Assembly (NCBI GenBank): GCA_964016985.1 | Contig: OZ024821.1 | Span: 91,688,093-91,752,092, forward strand | Direction: 5' to 3' | Source: Anodontia alba | Lineage: Eukaryota > Mollusca > Bivalvia > Lucinida > Lucinidae | Length of the DNA stretch: 64,000 bases | Shown: positions 51,626-63,259 of the stretch, one piece after another | How the letters are laid out: the number at the start of each line of letters is the position of its first letter | Numbering within the stretch: position 1 is the first letter of the stretch | Translations under genes and position numbers: made by a program | The notes under the pieces: generated by a model | Seen by the model: only the letters and a program-made list of their open reading frames with translations | The model's database searches: none | Told to the model about the DNA's origin: nothing

Positions 51626-51815
51626 TCCTTTCACCCCTGAGTTTATGAAATAGACTCTTCCATCTCTGAATTTGGACACATTTATTATTACAAATAGGGT
51701 TTTCAGTCAGTATCAATAACAGAATAGCAAACAGTGCAGATCCTGATGAAAGCCATCTCATCTGGATCTACACTGTTTGCATTAATCATAGTTTTGGTCT
51801 AGCAGGCTGAAAGGG
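51626..51815. mobile_element. P5 MITE
   Basis: tcctttcacccctgagttta ... caggctgaaaggg between TTAA sites (51622-51625, 51816-51819). Alpha core with a partly deleted left arm. Confidence 0.88.
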
Positions 51816-51985
51816 TTAATTTACTGCTAATGAAGTGTTAAATTTGGCTCTTTTAATCCCTGTTTTGGGAAAAATTAACTCGTCCAAGTTCAACAGTGGA
51901 CTAGTCCATTTTAAGTGTTGAGGGGTGGAGGAGTTAACTACATATTTGTCTTCAGGTTTGAGACTGCTATTTCAGTCATTTTACT

Positions 51986-51997
51986 TTTTTTTTTGTT

Positions 51998-52029
<32 letters not shown>

Positions 52030-52030
52030 C
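51986..52030. repeat. Poly-T tract
   Basis: Nearly pure T, broken by gttg; probably slippage-prone. Confidence 0.9.
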
Positions 52031-52079
52031 TGTGCCTTACTCTACCCTCAAAGTTATATAGCAAAGTCAAAGCAAACAA

Positions 52080-52362
52080 CATTCTAGTTTGTTTTTTTTT
52101 ATTATTAATTTGCTTGATATTTCATGTGAATTGTCTGATTGGCAGACCACTCATATGAAATGTCAAGCCTTACTTTCTCTGAAAATATTCAAAATTCTAG
52201 GATTATTTTTTATTTATTTAATTTGGAGAAAAGAGGCTTGATAACCAAGCAAGATTCATCTGGCATATGATTCTCATTTAATGTCAAGCCCTGTTTTCTC
52301 TGAAAAAAAAAAGAGAAAAATATATATATTTCAGAATGTCATCTGTGACTCTTTAAGGGTTA
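52080..52362. mobile_element. Two P2-type hairpins in tandem
   Basis: gcttgatatttcatgtgaat stem, then a second ggcttgataaccaagcaaga / ctcatttaatgtcaagcc stem, right end tgactctttaagggttaa. Confidence 0.75.
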
Positions 52363-52740
52363 AAGACTTAGTTTAAACAGTATTTTATTTGTATAATACT
52401 TTACAGAAAATACAAACCAGAACATAGCATATATGTTATATATACAAAAGGGATTCAGAAGAAAGTCATCTGACTTATTTAGATCTGTATCCCAAGATAC
52501 TCTGGACTTGCTGACTGTATATGTATAAGCTTTGCTGCTAGTCAAATGTTAGACTGGCTTCAGTCCCTTGTGACTAAATTTATTATTATATTTTTTTTTA
52601 AAATTTCTATAATGCTCTTTGATACTGACACTAAAATAAAACCAAGTTTATTAATATGCTAAGATTATGACAGTGCTTCAGAATGTTAGCCTGTCCATAT
52701 TTAGCCTGTGTTTTATTGTAGTGTTTATACCAAACAGAAT
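52363..52740. other. No recognised feature
   Basis: AT-rich; one AATAAA at 52635-52640. Confidence 0.5.
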
Positions 52741-52742
52741 TA

Positions 52743-53077
52743 CAGTCGAACCTCATTATCTCGAACTCGCTTATTTCGAATTACCGCTTATCTCGAAGTG
52801 AAAATCTGGTCCCTGTTTTAACATGAAACTATGACAACAGGTAACAAAATAATGTGGAAAAGAGGAGAAATTGCTCCTCAGGAGCAATTTCTCCTCTTTT
52901 CCACATTATTTTATATATATATTTCTAACTTCAGGAGTCAAATTACATATCCATCTGTTGAATATGTTTGTTCAATTTATTGTTTTCCTCACTCTCTCAA
53001 CTCTGATATGTCGAGGTACGGATATCTCGAAGTGTTTCAGTGAGTCCCTTGGAATTCGAGATAACGAGAGTCGACTG
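52743..53077. mobile_element. M5-type MITE, full length
   Basis: TA target (52741-52742, 53078-53079). Ends cagtcgaacctcattatctc and gagataacgagagtcgactg. Same central hairpin as 27735-27787. Confidence 0.93.
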
Positions 53078-53282
53078 TATATATATAAAAATAAAATTAG
53101 CCACTAGGGACTGAAGTCAGTCTAGTCAAATGTTGCAATAGGTAGGAAATTTTAGGATGAGAAAATACATAACATTTAGCTATTCAGGCAGACATGCCTG
53201 AGCAAACAGTGTAGACCTACATCAAAGGCTCCTAAAGGAGCAGATAAGATTAGTAGCAATATTCAGAAGAGTTTAGTATTCA

Positions 53283-53524
53283 GGGCCCAGTTGGTCAAAG
53301 CTAACGACATAGTTAGTTAACAATTCATTAAAATTTACATTGAGTGATATGCAAATATGCTGAAATTTTTTCTGAAAAAATGTGAGTAGCTTTTGCATTG
53401 CAAAAGCTACTCACATTTTTTCAGCAAAAAATATCAGAATATTGTAGATTGAATCTGCTAAAATAGTTAACGAAATGACCCTTAACGAGCTCATTAAGCT
53501 AACGACGCTTTGAACAACTGGGCC
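53283..53524. mobile_element. G1 element
   Basis: gggcccagttggtcaaagct ... ctttgaacaactgggccc, perfect hairpin gtagcttttgcattgcaaaagctac. Confidence 0.94.
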
Positions 53525-53971
53525 CAGAATTATTTATTTTTGTACATACTCAGTAGAATCTCCTTGGTATTTGGCACATAATTATGGTGTGACATGTCTG
53601 ACATCTTCACATCAGCTGCTATTAGTGCAAATGTGATATCTGATAGGATCTACACTGTTTGCACACATCCACATATTAGTAGGTAGTGAAGGGGATGTTT
53701 TAAGGGTTAAGTGATGATACAAATAAAGTGCCAGAAACTTCCTCCAGGAAAAATAGATCCAGATGAGATGATGATATAGAATTGAATTTTATTTTTGTGG
53801 ATTTTATCGATGTGTATACTCCAGTGAATCTCTCACAAACTGAATAAAGGCAGAAAAATAATAATTCATTCCTTATAATTCCCACTTTATCATCAAAATG
53901 TTACAAGGGTTGCCAAAATGTCAATCGTTTGAGACGGCAGAAGGAAAATGGATCCAACAGGTTTCTGTTCT

Positions 53972-54180
53972 GAGCCCAGTTGTTCAAAATTAATGATGTC
54001 ATTAGTTCGCATATCGTTAAAACTTTGATCATTAAATATGGCATATACGCTAATATTTTTGCTAAAAAAAAAGTGAGTAGCAAAAATACCTGTGAATTAG
54101 ATATTGTACTTACTACAACAGTTAACAGTTTGATCACTAACGAGCTTGTTAAGCTAAAGATGCTTTGAACAGCTGGGCCC
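53972..54180. mobile_element. G1 element, core deleted on one arm
   Basis: gagcccagttgttcaaaatt ... ctttgaacagctgggccc. Confidence 0.88.
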
Positions 54181-54409
54181 TGGATTTATTCAAAAATATT
54201 TATCTAGATGCTCATCTTATCTGGAGCTGTGGGTACTCTTTGGAGAATTGCCTCATTGAGTCAATTCCAATGAGTAACCACAAGTTATGTTTTGGTGTAA
54301 TAATAATTCCAACTCCTTGTCATTCACACAATTTGATTGGTTAAAGGAAAAGATTTACTCTTCAGTAAAGTCCATTCTGTCCAGAGGCACTTCACCATTG
54401 AAAACATCT

Positions 54410-54653
54410 AGGCCCAGTTGTTCAAAGCGTCATTAGCTTAACGAGCTTGTTGAGGGTCATTTCATTAACTGTTTTAGCAGATTGAATACACAGTATTCTG
54501 ATAATTTTTGCTGACAAAATGTGAGTAGCTTTTGCACTGCAAAAGCTGCTCACATTTTTTCAGCAAAAAATTTCAGCATATTTGCATATCACTCAATGTA
54601 AATTTTAACGAATCATTAACTAATGATGTCGTTAGCTTTGAAAAACTGGGCCC
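54410..54653. mobile_element. G1 element
   Basis: aggcccagttgttcaaagcg ... ctttgaaaaactgggccc with hairpin tagcttttgcactgcaaaagctgc. Confidence 0.92.
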
Positions 54654-55052
54654 AGAGCAGGAATCCCCTGGATCTATTTTCCTTTGGCCATCTCAAAAGA
54701 TTGACAGATTTGGAAACTTTTGTAACATTCTGATGACAAGTTGAGATTATTAAGGAATGGGTTATTATTTTTATGGATTTAATTTTTGTTTAAACTCTGG
54801 CGAATCACTCACAAATATAAATAAAAACCCCTTTGGTTTATTCAGCTTGTGAGTGATTTGCCGGAGTTAACACAAAGATAAAATCCACAAACATAATATT
54901 CATCCTTATAATAATTTTCTTATGAAAATTCTCCTTATATAGAGATATTGTATAAGAATAAACTGTGAACTTTGATTTTCAGAGGTGAAATAGAAACGTT
55001 TTAACCCTTAAAGAGCGAGGCAAAATTGTAGCAGATGACAGTCTATTTTTTT

Positions 55053-56770
55053 AGCTCACATGAGCCAAAGGCTTAAAGTGAGCTTTTGTGACTGGTCTTT
55101 GTACGTCATCCATCGTGTGTCTGTCAACAATTTACTTGACAGACATCTCCTCCTGAACCGGTGAATGGATTTTGAAATAATTTTACAGGAATGTTCCTTG
55201 GGTGACCCTCTACCAAAATTGCCTAAAAGAAAAACCTTTAAATGACATCTCCTCCCATGCCAGTGGCCCGATTTCAAAATAATTTCACAGAACTGTTCCT
55301 CTCATGCCCCTTTACCAAAACTGCCAAATTGGTTCCACTCTGCTAAACAAAATGGCCACTAGAACTAAAAATAAAACCTTTAAATGACATCTCCCAGGCC
55401 AATGGGCCTATTTCAAAATAATTTCTCATGCCCCTTTACCAAAATTGCTAAAATGGTTCCGCTCTGCAAAACAAAATGGCCACCAGAGCTAAAAATAGAA
55501 AAAAACATTTTAAATGACATCTTCTAGGCCAAGGGCCCGATTTCAAAATAATTTCACTGAAATGTTTCTCTAATGCCCCTTTACAAAAACTGCTAAAATG
55601 GTTTGGCTCCGCTGAACAAAGTGGCCGCCAGAGCTAAAAATAGAAAAAAGGGCATAGACTGTCATGCGTCTGTCAACAATTTACTTAAGAGACATCTTCT
55701 CCTAAACTGGTTAATGGATTTTGAAATAATTTTACAGGAATGTTCCTTGAGTGACCCTCTACCAAAATTGCAAAAAATGGTTCTTCTTTGCTGAACAAAA
55801 TGGCCACAAGAGCTCAAAATAGAAAAATCTTTTAACAACATCTCCCATGCCAGTGGCCCAATTTCAAAATAATTTCACAGAAATGTTCCTCTAATGCCCC
55901 TTTACCAAAATTGCTAAAATGGTTCCACTGCTAAACAAATTTTATAGGAATGTTCCTTGAGTGACCCTCTACCAAAATTGCTAAAATGGTTCCACTCAGC
56001 TGAACAAAAGGGCCGCCAGAGCTGAAAAGAAAAAAAAACTTTTAAAGGACATCTCCTCGCAGGCTAACGGCCCGATTTCAAAATAATTTCACAGAAATGT
56101 GCCTCTAATACCCCTTTACCAAAACTGCTAAAATGGTTCTGCTCCACTGAACAAAATGGCCACCAGAGCTAAAAATAGAAAAACCTTTAAACAACATCTC
56201 CTCTTAGGCCTATGACCGGATTTCAAAATAATTTCACAGAAATGTTACTCTTATGTCCCTTGACCAAAATTTGGCCTAACAAAATGGCCACAAGAGCTAA
56301 AAATAGAAAAAGGGCATAGACTGTCATGCATCTGTCAACAATTTACTTAAAAGACAATTCCTCTTAAACTAGTGAATGGATTTTGAAATTATTTTACAGG
56401 AATGCTTCTTGAGTGACCCTCTACCAAAATTGCTAAAATGGTGCCATTCCGCTAAACAAAATGGTTTCCAGAGCAAAACAAAAGAAAATCTTTAAACAAC
56501 ATCTCCTCCTAAGCCAAGGGCCTAATTTCAAAATAATTTCACAGAAATGTTCCTCTAATACCCCTTTACCAAAATTGCTAAAATGGTTCTGCTCTGCTGA
56601 ACAAAATGGCCACCAGAGCTAAAGAAAGAAAAACCTTTAAACAACATCTCCTAGGCCTATGGCCTGATTTCAAAATAATTTCACAGAAATGTTCCTCTGA
56701 TTAAGTCATATTCTTCTTGAGTGCTGTGATTCTCAGGTGAGTGATATAGGGCCATCATGGCCCTCTTGTT
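55053..56770 (+). mobile_element. Pearl-like element, copy B (second subfamily)
   Basis: Left hairpin agctcacatgagc / gcttaaagtgagct. Roughly ten units of ~140 bp (cccgatttcaaaataatttc, aatgttcctctaatgcccct, acaaaatggccaccagagct). Right end agggccatcatggccct then cttgtt. No CCGT microsatellite. Confidence 0.85.
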
Positions 56771-59440
56771 AGCTCACCTGAGCCAAAGGCTCAAGATGAG
56801 GTATTGTGATCACTCACCGTCCGTCGTCGTCTTCGTCGTCGTCGTCGTCCGTCCGTCCGTCCGTCCGTTCACAATCTTTAAACAACATCTCCTCCTAAAC
56901 CACTGATTGGATTTTGACCAAATTTCACAGGAATGATCCTTGGTTGATCCTCTTTCAAAGTTGTTCAAATGGTTCCGGTCCATTGCATATCTAGGTCACA
57001 GGAGCTAAAAATAGATTTTTTAACTAAAAACTCAAAAAATCTTCTTGTCAGAAACCACTGGACCGATTTCAATATAATTTTGCAGAAATGTTCCTTTGGT
57101 GATCCTCTACCAAGATTGTTCAAGCCATTTGGATTCGTCAAAAAACATGGCCGCCAGGGGGCGGGGCTTATTTTCCCTATATATCTATATAGAAAACTTT
57201 AAAAATCTTCTTGTCAGAAATCACTGGACCAATTTCAATATAATTTTGCAGAAATGTTCCTTTGGTGATCCTCTACCAAGATTGTTCAAGCCATTTGGAT
57301 TCGTCAAAAAACATGGCCGCCAGGGGGCGGGGCTTATTTTCCCTATATATCTGTATAGAAAACTTTAAAAATCTTCTTGTCAGAAACCACATGACCGATT
57401 TCAATATAATTTTGCAGAAATGTTTTCTTGGTGATCCTCGACCAAGATTGTTCGAGACATTTGGATTCGCCAAAAAACATGGCCGCCAGGGGGCAGGGCT
57501 TATTTTCCCTATATATCTATATAGAAAACTTTAAAAATCTTCTCGTCAGAAACCACTGGACCAGTTTCAATATAATTTTGCAGAAATGTTCCTTTGGTGA
57601 TCCTCTACCAAGATTGTTCAAGCCATTTGGATTCGTCAAAAAACATGGCCGCCAGGGGGCGGGGCTTAGTTTCCCTATATATATATCTGTATAGAAAACT
57701 TTAAAAATCTTCTTGTCCGAAACCACTGGACCGATTTCAATATAATTTTGCAAAAATGTTCCTTTGGTGATCCTCGAGGAAGATTGTTCAAGCCATTTGG
57801 ATTCGTCAAAAAACATGTCCGCCAGGGGGCGGGGCTTATTTTCCCTATATATCTATATAGAAAAGTTTAAAAATCTTCTTGTCAGAAACCACTGGATCGA
57901 TTTCAATATAATTTTGCAGAAATATTCCTTTGGTAATCCTCTACCAAGATTGTTCAAGCCATTTGGATTCATCAAAAAACATGGCTGCCAGGGGGTGGGG
58001 CTTATTTTCCCTATATATCTATATAGAAATCTTTAAAAATCTTCTTGTCAGATACCACTGGACCGATTTCAATATAATTTTGCAGAAATGTTCCTTTGGT
58101 GATCCTCTACAAAGATTGTTCAAGACATTTGAATTCGTCAAAAAATATGGCCGCCAGGGGGCGGGGCTTATTTTCCCTTTACATCTATATAGAAAACTTT
58201 AAAAAATCTTCTTGTCAGAAACCACTGGACCGATTTCAGTATAATTTTGCAGAAATGTTCCTTTGGTTATCCTCTACCAAGATTGTTCAAGCCATTTGGA
58301 TTCGTCAAAAAACATGGCCGCCAGGGGGCAGGGCTTATTTTCCCTATATATCTATATAGAAAAGTTTAAAAATCTTCTTGTCCGAAACCACTGGACCGAT
58401 TTCAATATAATTTTGCAAAAATGTTCCTTTGGTGATCCTCGAGGAAGATTGTTCAAGCCATTTGGATTCGTCAAAAAACATGGCCGCCAGGGGGCGGGGC
58501 TTATTTTCCCTATATATCTATATAGAAAAGTTTAAAGACTTCTTGTCCGAAACCACTGGACCAGTTTCAATATAATTTTGCCAAAATGTTCCTTTGGTGA
58601 TGCTCTACCAAGATTGTTCAAGCCATTTGGATTTGTCAAAAAACATGGCTGCCAGGGGGCAGGGCTTATTTTCCCTATATATCTATATAGAAAACTTTAA
58701 AAATCTTCTCGTAAGCAACAGTTGGACTGAGTTCAATGTAACTTGGCAGAAATGTTGCTTTGGTGACCTTCTACCAAGATTGTTCAAGCCTTCATGATAT
58801 GTCAAAAACCATGGTCCCCAGGTGGGCAGGGCTTATTTTTCGTCTATATCTGCATAGAAAATTTTAAAATTCTTATTGTCACATACCCCATGACCGATTT
58901 CAATATTACTTGGCTGGAATGTTGCTTTGGTGAACCCTGTATCAAGATTGTACAAGCAGTCATGATTCGTCAAAAACATGGCTGCCATGGGGTGGGGCTT
59001 ATTTTCCCTATATATCTAAATAGAAAACTTTAAAAATCTTCTTGTCAGAAACCACTGAACAGATTTCAGTATAACTTGGCAGGAATGTTCCTTTTGTGAC
59101 CCTCTACTAAGTTTGTTCAAGCTTTCATGATTCGTCAAAAAACATGGCCGTTAGGGCGTAGGGCTTTATAGCTATATAAAACTTTTTAAACCACTGGACC
59201 AATTTCAGTATAACTTGGCAGAAATGTTCCTTTGGTGACCCTCTTTTAAGATTCAGTTCAAGTCATCAAGATTTATAAAAAAACATGGCCGGGGGTGTGG
59301 TGGAGGGGGGTGGGGGTGGTTAGTGCTATAAAGTTTATACAAAAATCCTAGAGCAGTGAACTTGCCTGAAACTTCAACAGTAAATATGCAAATCTGTTTG
59401 GTCAGGTGAGCGATATAGGACCATCATGGTCCTCTTGTTT
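56771..59440 (+). mobile_element. Pearl-like element, copy C (same subfamily as A)
   Basis: Starts on the base after copy B ends. Left hairpin agctcacctgagc / gctcaagatgag, (GTC)n and (CCGT)n, ~14 units of 166 bp, then the same ~700-bp tail as copy A, ending aggaccatcatggtcct and cttgtt. Confidence 0.9.
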
Positions 59441-59787
59441 AAATTACTGTTCAGGGAAAATAAGGCTTGACATGTGAATCATCTACTAGCAAATGATTTA
59501 CATGAAATGTCAAACCTTATTTTCTCGGAAAAAGCAATGAAAAATAAATTCAAATGTCTTCTGCTGCAGTTATGATTGGTGCTTTAAGGGTTAATTAAAA
59601 TTTGTCAGCCAGTTTTTACTTACAGCTGGGTAAAGAATAAGATTATGGGGTAGAGATTTAGTGTATTATATTTTGAATTTTGTTAATGTTGTTCTTAGTA
59701 ATTTTAGTATTTACTATAGCATATCATGGTATCTGTTTAAATGTTTGTGCTAAGTTTTATATGTTTCTAGTTAGCTATTTTACTTAA

Positions 59788-59992
59788 CCTTTATCACTCT
59801 CTAGGCATTTTCAGCAGACGAAAAATTGATGATATTTTTCTTATTTTTCCCAGAAAACAGGATAAGACATTTCATGCAAATTGTCTCCTAAGGAGACAAT
59901 TTGCATGAAATGTCATATCCTGTTTTCTGGGAAAAATAAGAAAAATATTTCAAAATATCGTCTGCTGAAAATTTTACCCAGAGTGCTAAGCG
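59788..59992. mobile_element. P3 MITE, intact
   Basis: ctttatcactctctaggcat ... cccagagtgctaagcg between TTAA sites; perfect gamma-type hairpin with tip ctcctaaggag. 59595-59787 holds nothing else. Confidence 0.94.
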
Positions 59993-60302
59993 TTAAGAAA
60001 TCTTGGGTAAATTTTAATTGTTATTTCATTTAGGTGTTGCTGACCCAATGCTAAGGGTAAATTCGGTAAGGCATAAGGCAAGTATCTTTTGCACTGGCTA
60101 AATTGTTTTTCAGTGATCATGTTTTCTGCCTGAAATCCTCATTTGAAATGGCCGTACTATATTTAACAAGCAGATGATTGTGGAAAACAAGTTATGGACA
60201 TGCAATGTGGGTGCCATTGTATTGTTACTTTATAACATGAGAAATGTATGAGTGAGATTAAAAGTGAAGTGAAAAGTGAGAGCATCCCAGTATTTCATAA
60301 TC

Positions 60303-60710
60303 TTTAACACTTCAAAAACTTGCTGGGTAAAAAATTCAGCGGACATTTTTAGATATTTTCCCCAGCAAATAGGATTAGACATTTCAGATCCTGTTTCCTG
60401 GGAAATAAAAATTTAAATATCATCAATTTGTCATCTATTAAATATGCTCATAGAGTGGTAATGTTTGATGACATAAATTGTAAGGAGACAATTTGCCTGA
60501 AGTGCCAGATCCTTTCTGCGAAATATAAGAAAAATATCATCATTTTGTCATCTGCTGAATATGCTAATAGAGTGGTAAAGGTTAGTCACATAAATGGTCA
60601 TCTCCTATGGAGATAGTTAACAATGCTAAATCATATAATCTTGGGAAAATAAATAAAATTTCAGTTTGTTGTCTCCTAAATTTGCTCAGAAAGTGCTAAA
60701 CACAGCTGAT
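60303..60710. mobile_element. Cluster of degraded P3 pieces
   Basis: Successive partial copies: ttaacacttcaaaaacttgc, aaaatatcatcatttgtcat-like blocks, and tgctcatagagtggtaa / tgctaatagagtggtaa at 60450 and 60565. Confidence 0.65.
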
Positions 60711-60970
60711 AATGGTAACATCTACTAAAGAATAATACTGACCTACATTTGAAAATCATGATAAAAAGTTAATTTTACATGAATGAAGACATTTCTGAGT
60801 ACTTTAACGCTTAGCATGCTGGGTAAAAATTTCAGCAGGCAACATTTTGAAATATTTTTCTTATTTTTTCCAGAAAATTTGTCATCTGCTGGTCATAGAA
60901 TGGTATATATAATAATGCTGACCTACATTTGATATTGTTCATTTAAGATGACAGAACTTTTCTGTGTACT

Positions 60971-61203
60971 TTAACCTTTAAAGTGCCAAGAAAAACTGCG
61001 TCTGAAAATGTCGTCTGTTTGTCGTCTGCTGAATATTCTTGCAAACTTCTCAAACCTATTTTTTGCATACCGGCAAACAGTGTGGACCCAGATCGGACTG
61101 CTCCTCTGATCTGGGTCCACACTGTTTGCAGAAATGACTTTTAAAATCACAAGCAGAAGACAAAGCAGACGACAATTGTTGTGATTGGCACTTTAAGGGT
61201 TAA
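60971..61203. mobile_element. Hybrid MITE: P2 ends around an alpha core
   Basis: Ends ttaacctttaaagtgccaag and ttggcactttaagggttaa are P2. The centre is ggcaaacagtgtggacccag / ctgggtccacactgtttgc, alpha, instead of the gamma stem of other P2 copies. Shares its right TTAA with a P3 fragment (61200-61300). Confidence 0.88.
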
Positions 61204-61441
61204 CGCTTAGCATGCAGGGTAAAAATTTCAGCTGACAATATTTTGGAATATTTCTTCTGTTTTTTTCCAGAAAATAGACTTTGACATTTAATGCAAATAA
61301 ATTTTTAGTACCATACTTATGAAAACTTATGTTTAACTTTTAAAGACTGCTATTTCTTTCACTTCTGATTATTTATTTCATTTTTATGACTTCAATTGTG
61401 ACTATCTAAATTTTAAGTCATTTGAAGAGTAAAAATTATGT

Positions 61442-61715
61442 GGGGCTACATGGCGCATCTGACTGAAGACCCAGGGGTCACAAGTTTGAATCCCAGCTCT
61501 ACCACATAACTTTTTTGAAGATTAGTCGTGAAATAATTTCTATGGTCATTCATCCCCTTCTGGTGATTCAAGAAGGAAGTTGTCAGTTAGTACCTAAAGT
61601 ACTGTTTAACCACTTTGAGGACTAAGCCGGCCCAGGAAAAATGTTATTAGGTTAACTGACAAGCGCCGAGACATGACCTTAACAGAGTTGACTGGGCAGT
61701 AAAACTCCAATTCAA
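61442..61715 (+). mobile_element. SINE-A, older subfamily
   Basis: ggggctacatggcgcatctg head, B-box region caagtttgaatcccagc, body ttcaagaaggaagttgtcag, tail ctccaattcaaa. Confidence 0.88.
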
Positions 61716-61895
61716 AATATTGATGATTTGCTGTTTTTCTGCATGTAAATTTAATACAGTATATATATTTCAGAGAATCAGGTATATCTAATGCATGTTG
61801 AGAATAATATATTAAGTACATTGTATATTGCACGATAATGCTATTTGTACTATTATATTCTTCTTCTTTGATGGCTGTCATGTAAGATCTGTTAA

Positions 61896-62105
61896 CACCT
61901 AAAGTGCCAAGCAAAATTTGTAGCTGATGGCATCCTATTTTTTTTTTATTTCTTTATTTCAGAGAAAATAAGTCTTGACATTTCATGTGAATCATCTGCT
62001 AAATAGATGATGCACATGAAATGTTGACTTATTTTCTCTGAAAAAATAAAACAAATAAATATTTTAAGATGCTATCTGCTGCTGTTGGGATTGGCACTTG
62101 AAGGG
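61896..62105. mobile_element. P2 MITE
   Basis: cacctaaagtgccaagcaaa ... gattggcacttgaaggg between TTAA sites; gamma stem with tip ctgctaaatag. Confidence 0.92.
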
Positions 62106-62241
62106 TTAATTATTGAATTTAGTTCTTATCTTGTTTAAGTAACTTATGTAACTATCACTTTGATGTCATTGAGCCAGTAACATTATTTCATGTTTATATC
62201 ACCTATTGATGAAATCAGTAAAAATACATCCACCTCATTAA

Positions 62242-62628
62242 CCCTTGTCATTCTGAATAAATTAAGAAGACACTCCCACTACTAAATAAGGTTGTTGAAT
62301 CAAATTCACATACAGTCAAACCTGTCTTAAGCAGCCACCCATGGGAAGCTTAAAAAGTGGCTGCTGAGGGCAGGTGGCTGCTTAATACAGTTCAAATATA
62401 TAGGTATATGAATTTTGGGGCAACTTTTCTCTGGCTGCTTAATACAGGTTGGCTGCTTAATAGAGGTGACCACTAACACAGGTTTGACTGTACTTGATTA
62501 CAAACAGTGCAGATCCAGATCAGTTGGCTTCTTCAGCAGCCAAATCAGTTGGCTTCTTCAGCAGCCAACTGATCTGGATCTGCATTGTTTGCAAAGACAG
62601 GACATATCCCAGTTCAACAGGACATGGG
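62242..62628. mobile_element. P1 MITE interrupted by M5
   Basis: cccttgtcattctgaataaa ... agttcaacaggacatggg, TTAA both sides. The alpha stem carries an internal direct repeat (atcagttggcttcttcagca twice). Confidence 0.9.
62313..62490. mobile_element. M5 MITE nested in P1
   Basis: cagtcaaacctgtcttaagc ... aacacaggtttgactg, TA at 62311-62312 and 62491-62492; inner gtggctgcttaata-type repeats. Confidence 0.94.
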
Positions 62629-62632
62629 TTAA

Positions 62633-63255
62633 GTGTTTGCTAGGATTTTATTTCTACATCAAGATGTGAGATACAGTGTGAGAAAAGGACCCTTATGTCA
62701 TATGTAAGCAGCAGTAACCAGATAAGCCTCTTCCCTCATTTACTAAATAAAATGGTGAAATGTGAGGTTTGCCTTAGTTCTGAATAAATGAAGCATATCT
62801 TCTTGTGGTTGTGTTAATAACCTCAGATATAGTTTATGAAACTTTTTTTTATTTATTCAACCACCCACTGAAAATGGGAGGAGCGTTACTTTGTACAAGC
62901 ACATTAGAGGGATGCCAAAGTTGAACACTTATGCATTAACTTGCTGACTATAAATTAAAACAGACATCTAAAATTCATTTTCTTATTTTTCACAGAAAAT
63001 AAGACTTAACATTTCATAAAATTGTCTCCTTCCGATATTGATGATTTTAACTACAGAGTGCAAAAGCCTAAAATATGTAGGGAGACAGAGAACAAAATGG
63101 TTTCATACTATAATATGATTCTCTGTTTATCAGATTCTATAAGTGGGCAATGAAGACCTTGATGAGACTGCAAAAACACATCGGGGCTTTTGTTGCTTGT
63201 GTATGTAATAAAGGTCCTTTTTCTCACATTAAAGCTTCTTCTGATATGCATTTGT
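62633..63255. other. Mostly unrecognised
   Basis: 62970-63060 has P3/P2-type traces (ttcacagaaaataagactta). No exon seen. Confidence 0.45.
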
Positions 63256-63259
63256 TTAG

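Larger units (their letters stand above)
53835..54770. repeat. Large imperfect inverted repeat with G1 elements at its inner edges
   Basis: Left arm 53835-53971 (ttgccaaaatgtcaatcgtt, ggaaaatggatccaacaggt) pairs with right arm 54655-54770 (cctggatctattttcctttg, agattgacagatttggaaac). Inside are G1 copies 53972-54180 and 54410-54653 and a decayed M3-type piece at 54205-54320. Confidence 0.75.
55005..59590. mobile_element. P2 MITE split by a 4.4 kb pearl-like dimer
   Basis: cccttaaagagcgaggcaaa ... gtctattttttt on the left. ctgttcagggaaaataaggc ... gattggtgctttaaggg on the right, TTAA at both outer edges (55001-55004, 59591-59594). Confidence 0.88.

Noticed and set aside
57096..58797. Chain of ~90-codon open frames with [17 protein letters not shown] starts
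   Set aside because: They recur every 166 bp in step with the tandem unit; this is repeat periodicity, not a gene family.
61606..61914. 102-codon - strand open frame
   Set aside because: Its C-terminal and N-terminal parts come from SINE-A and P2 sequence in antisense.
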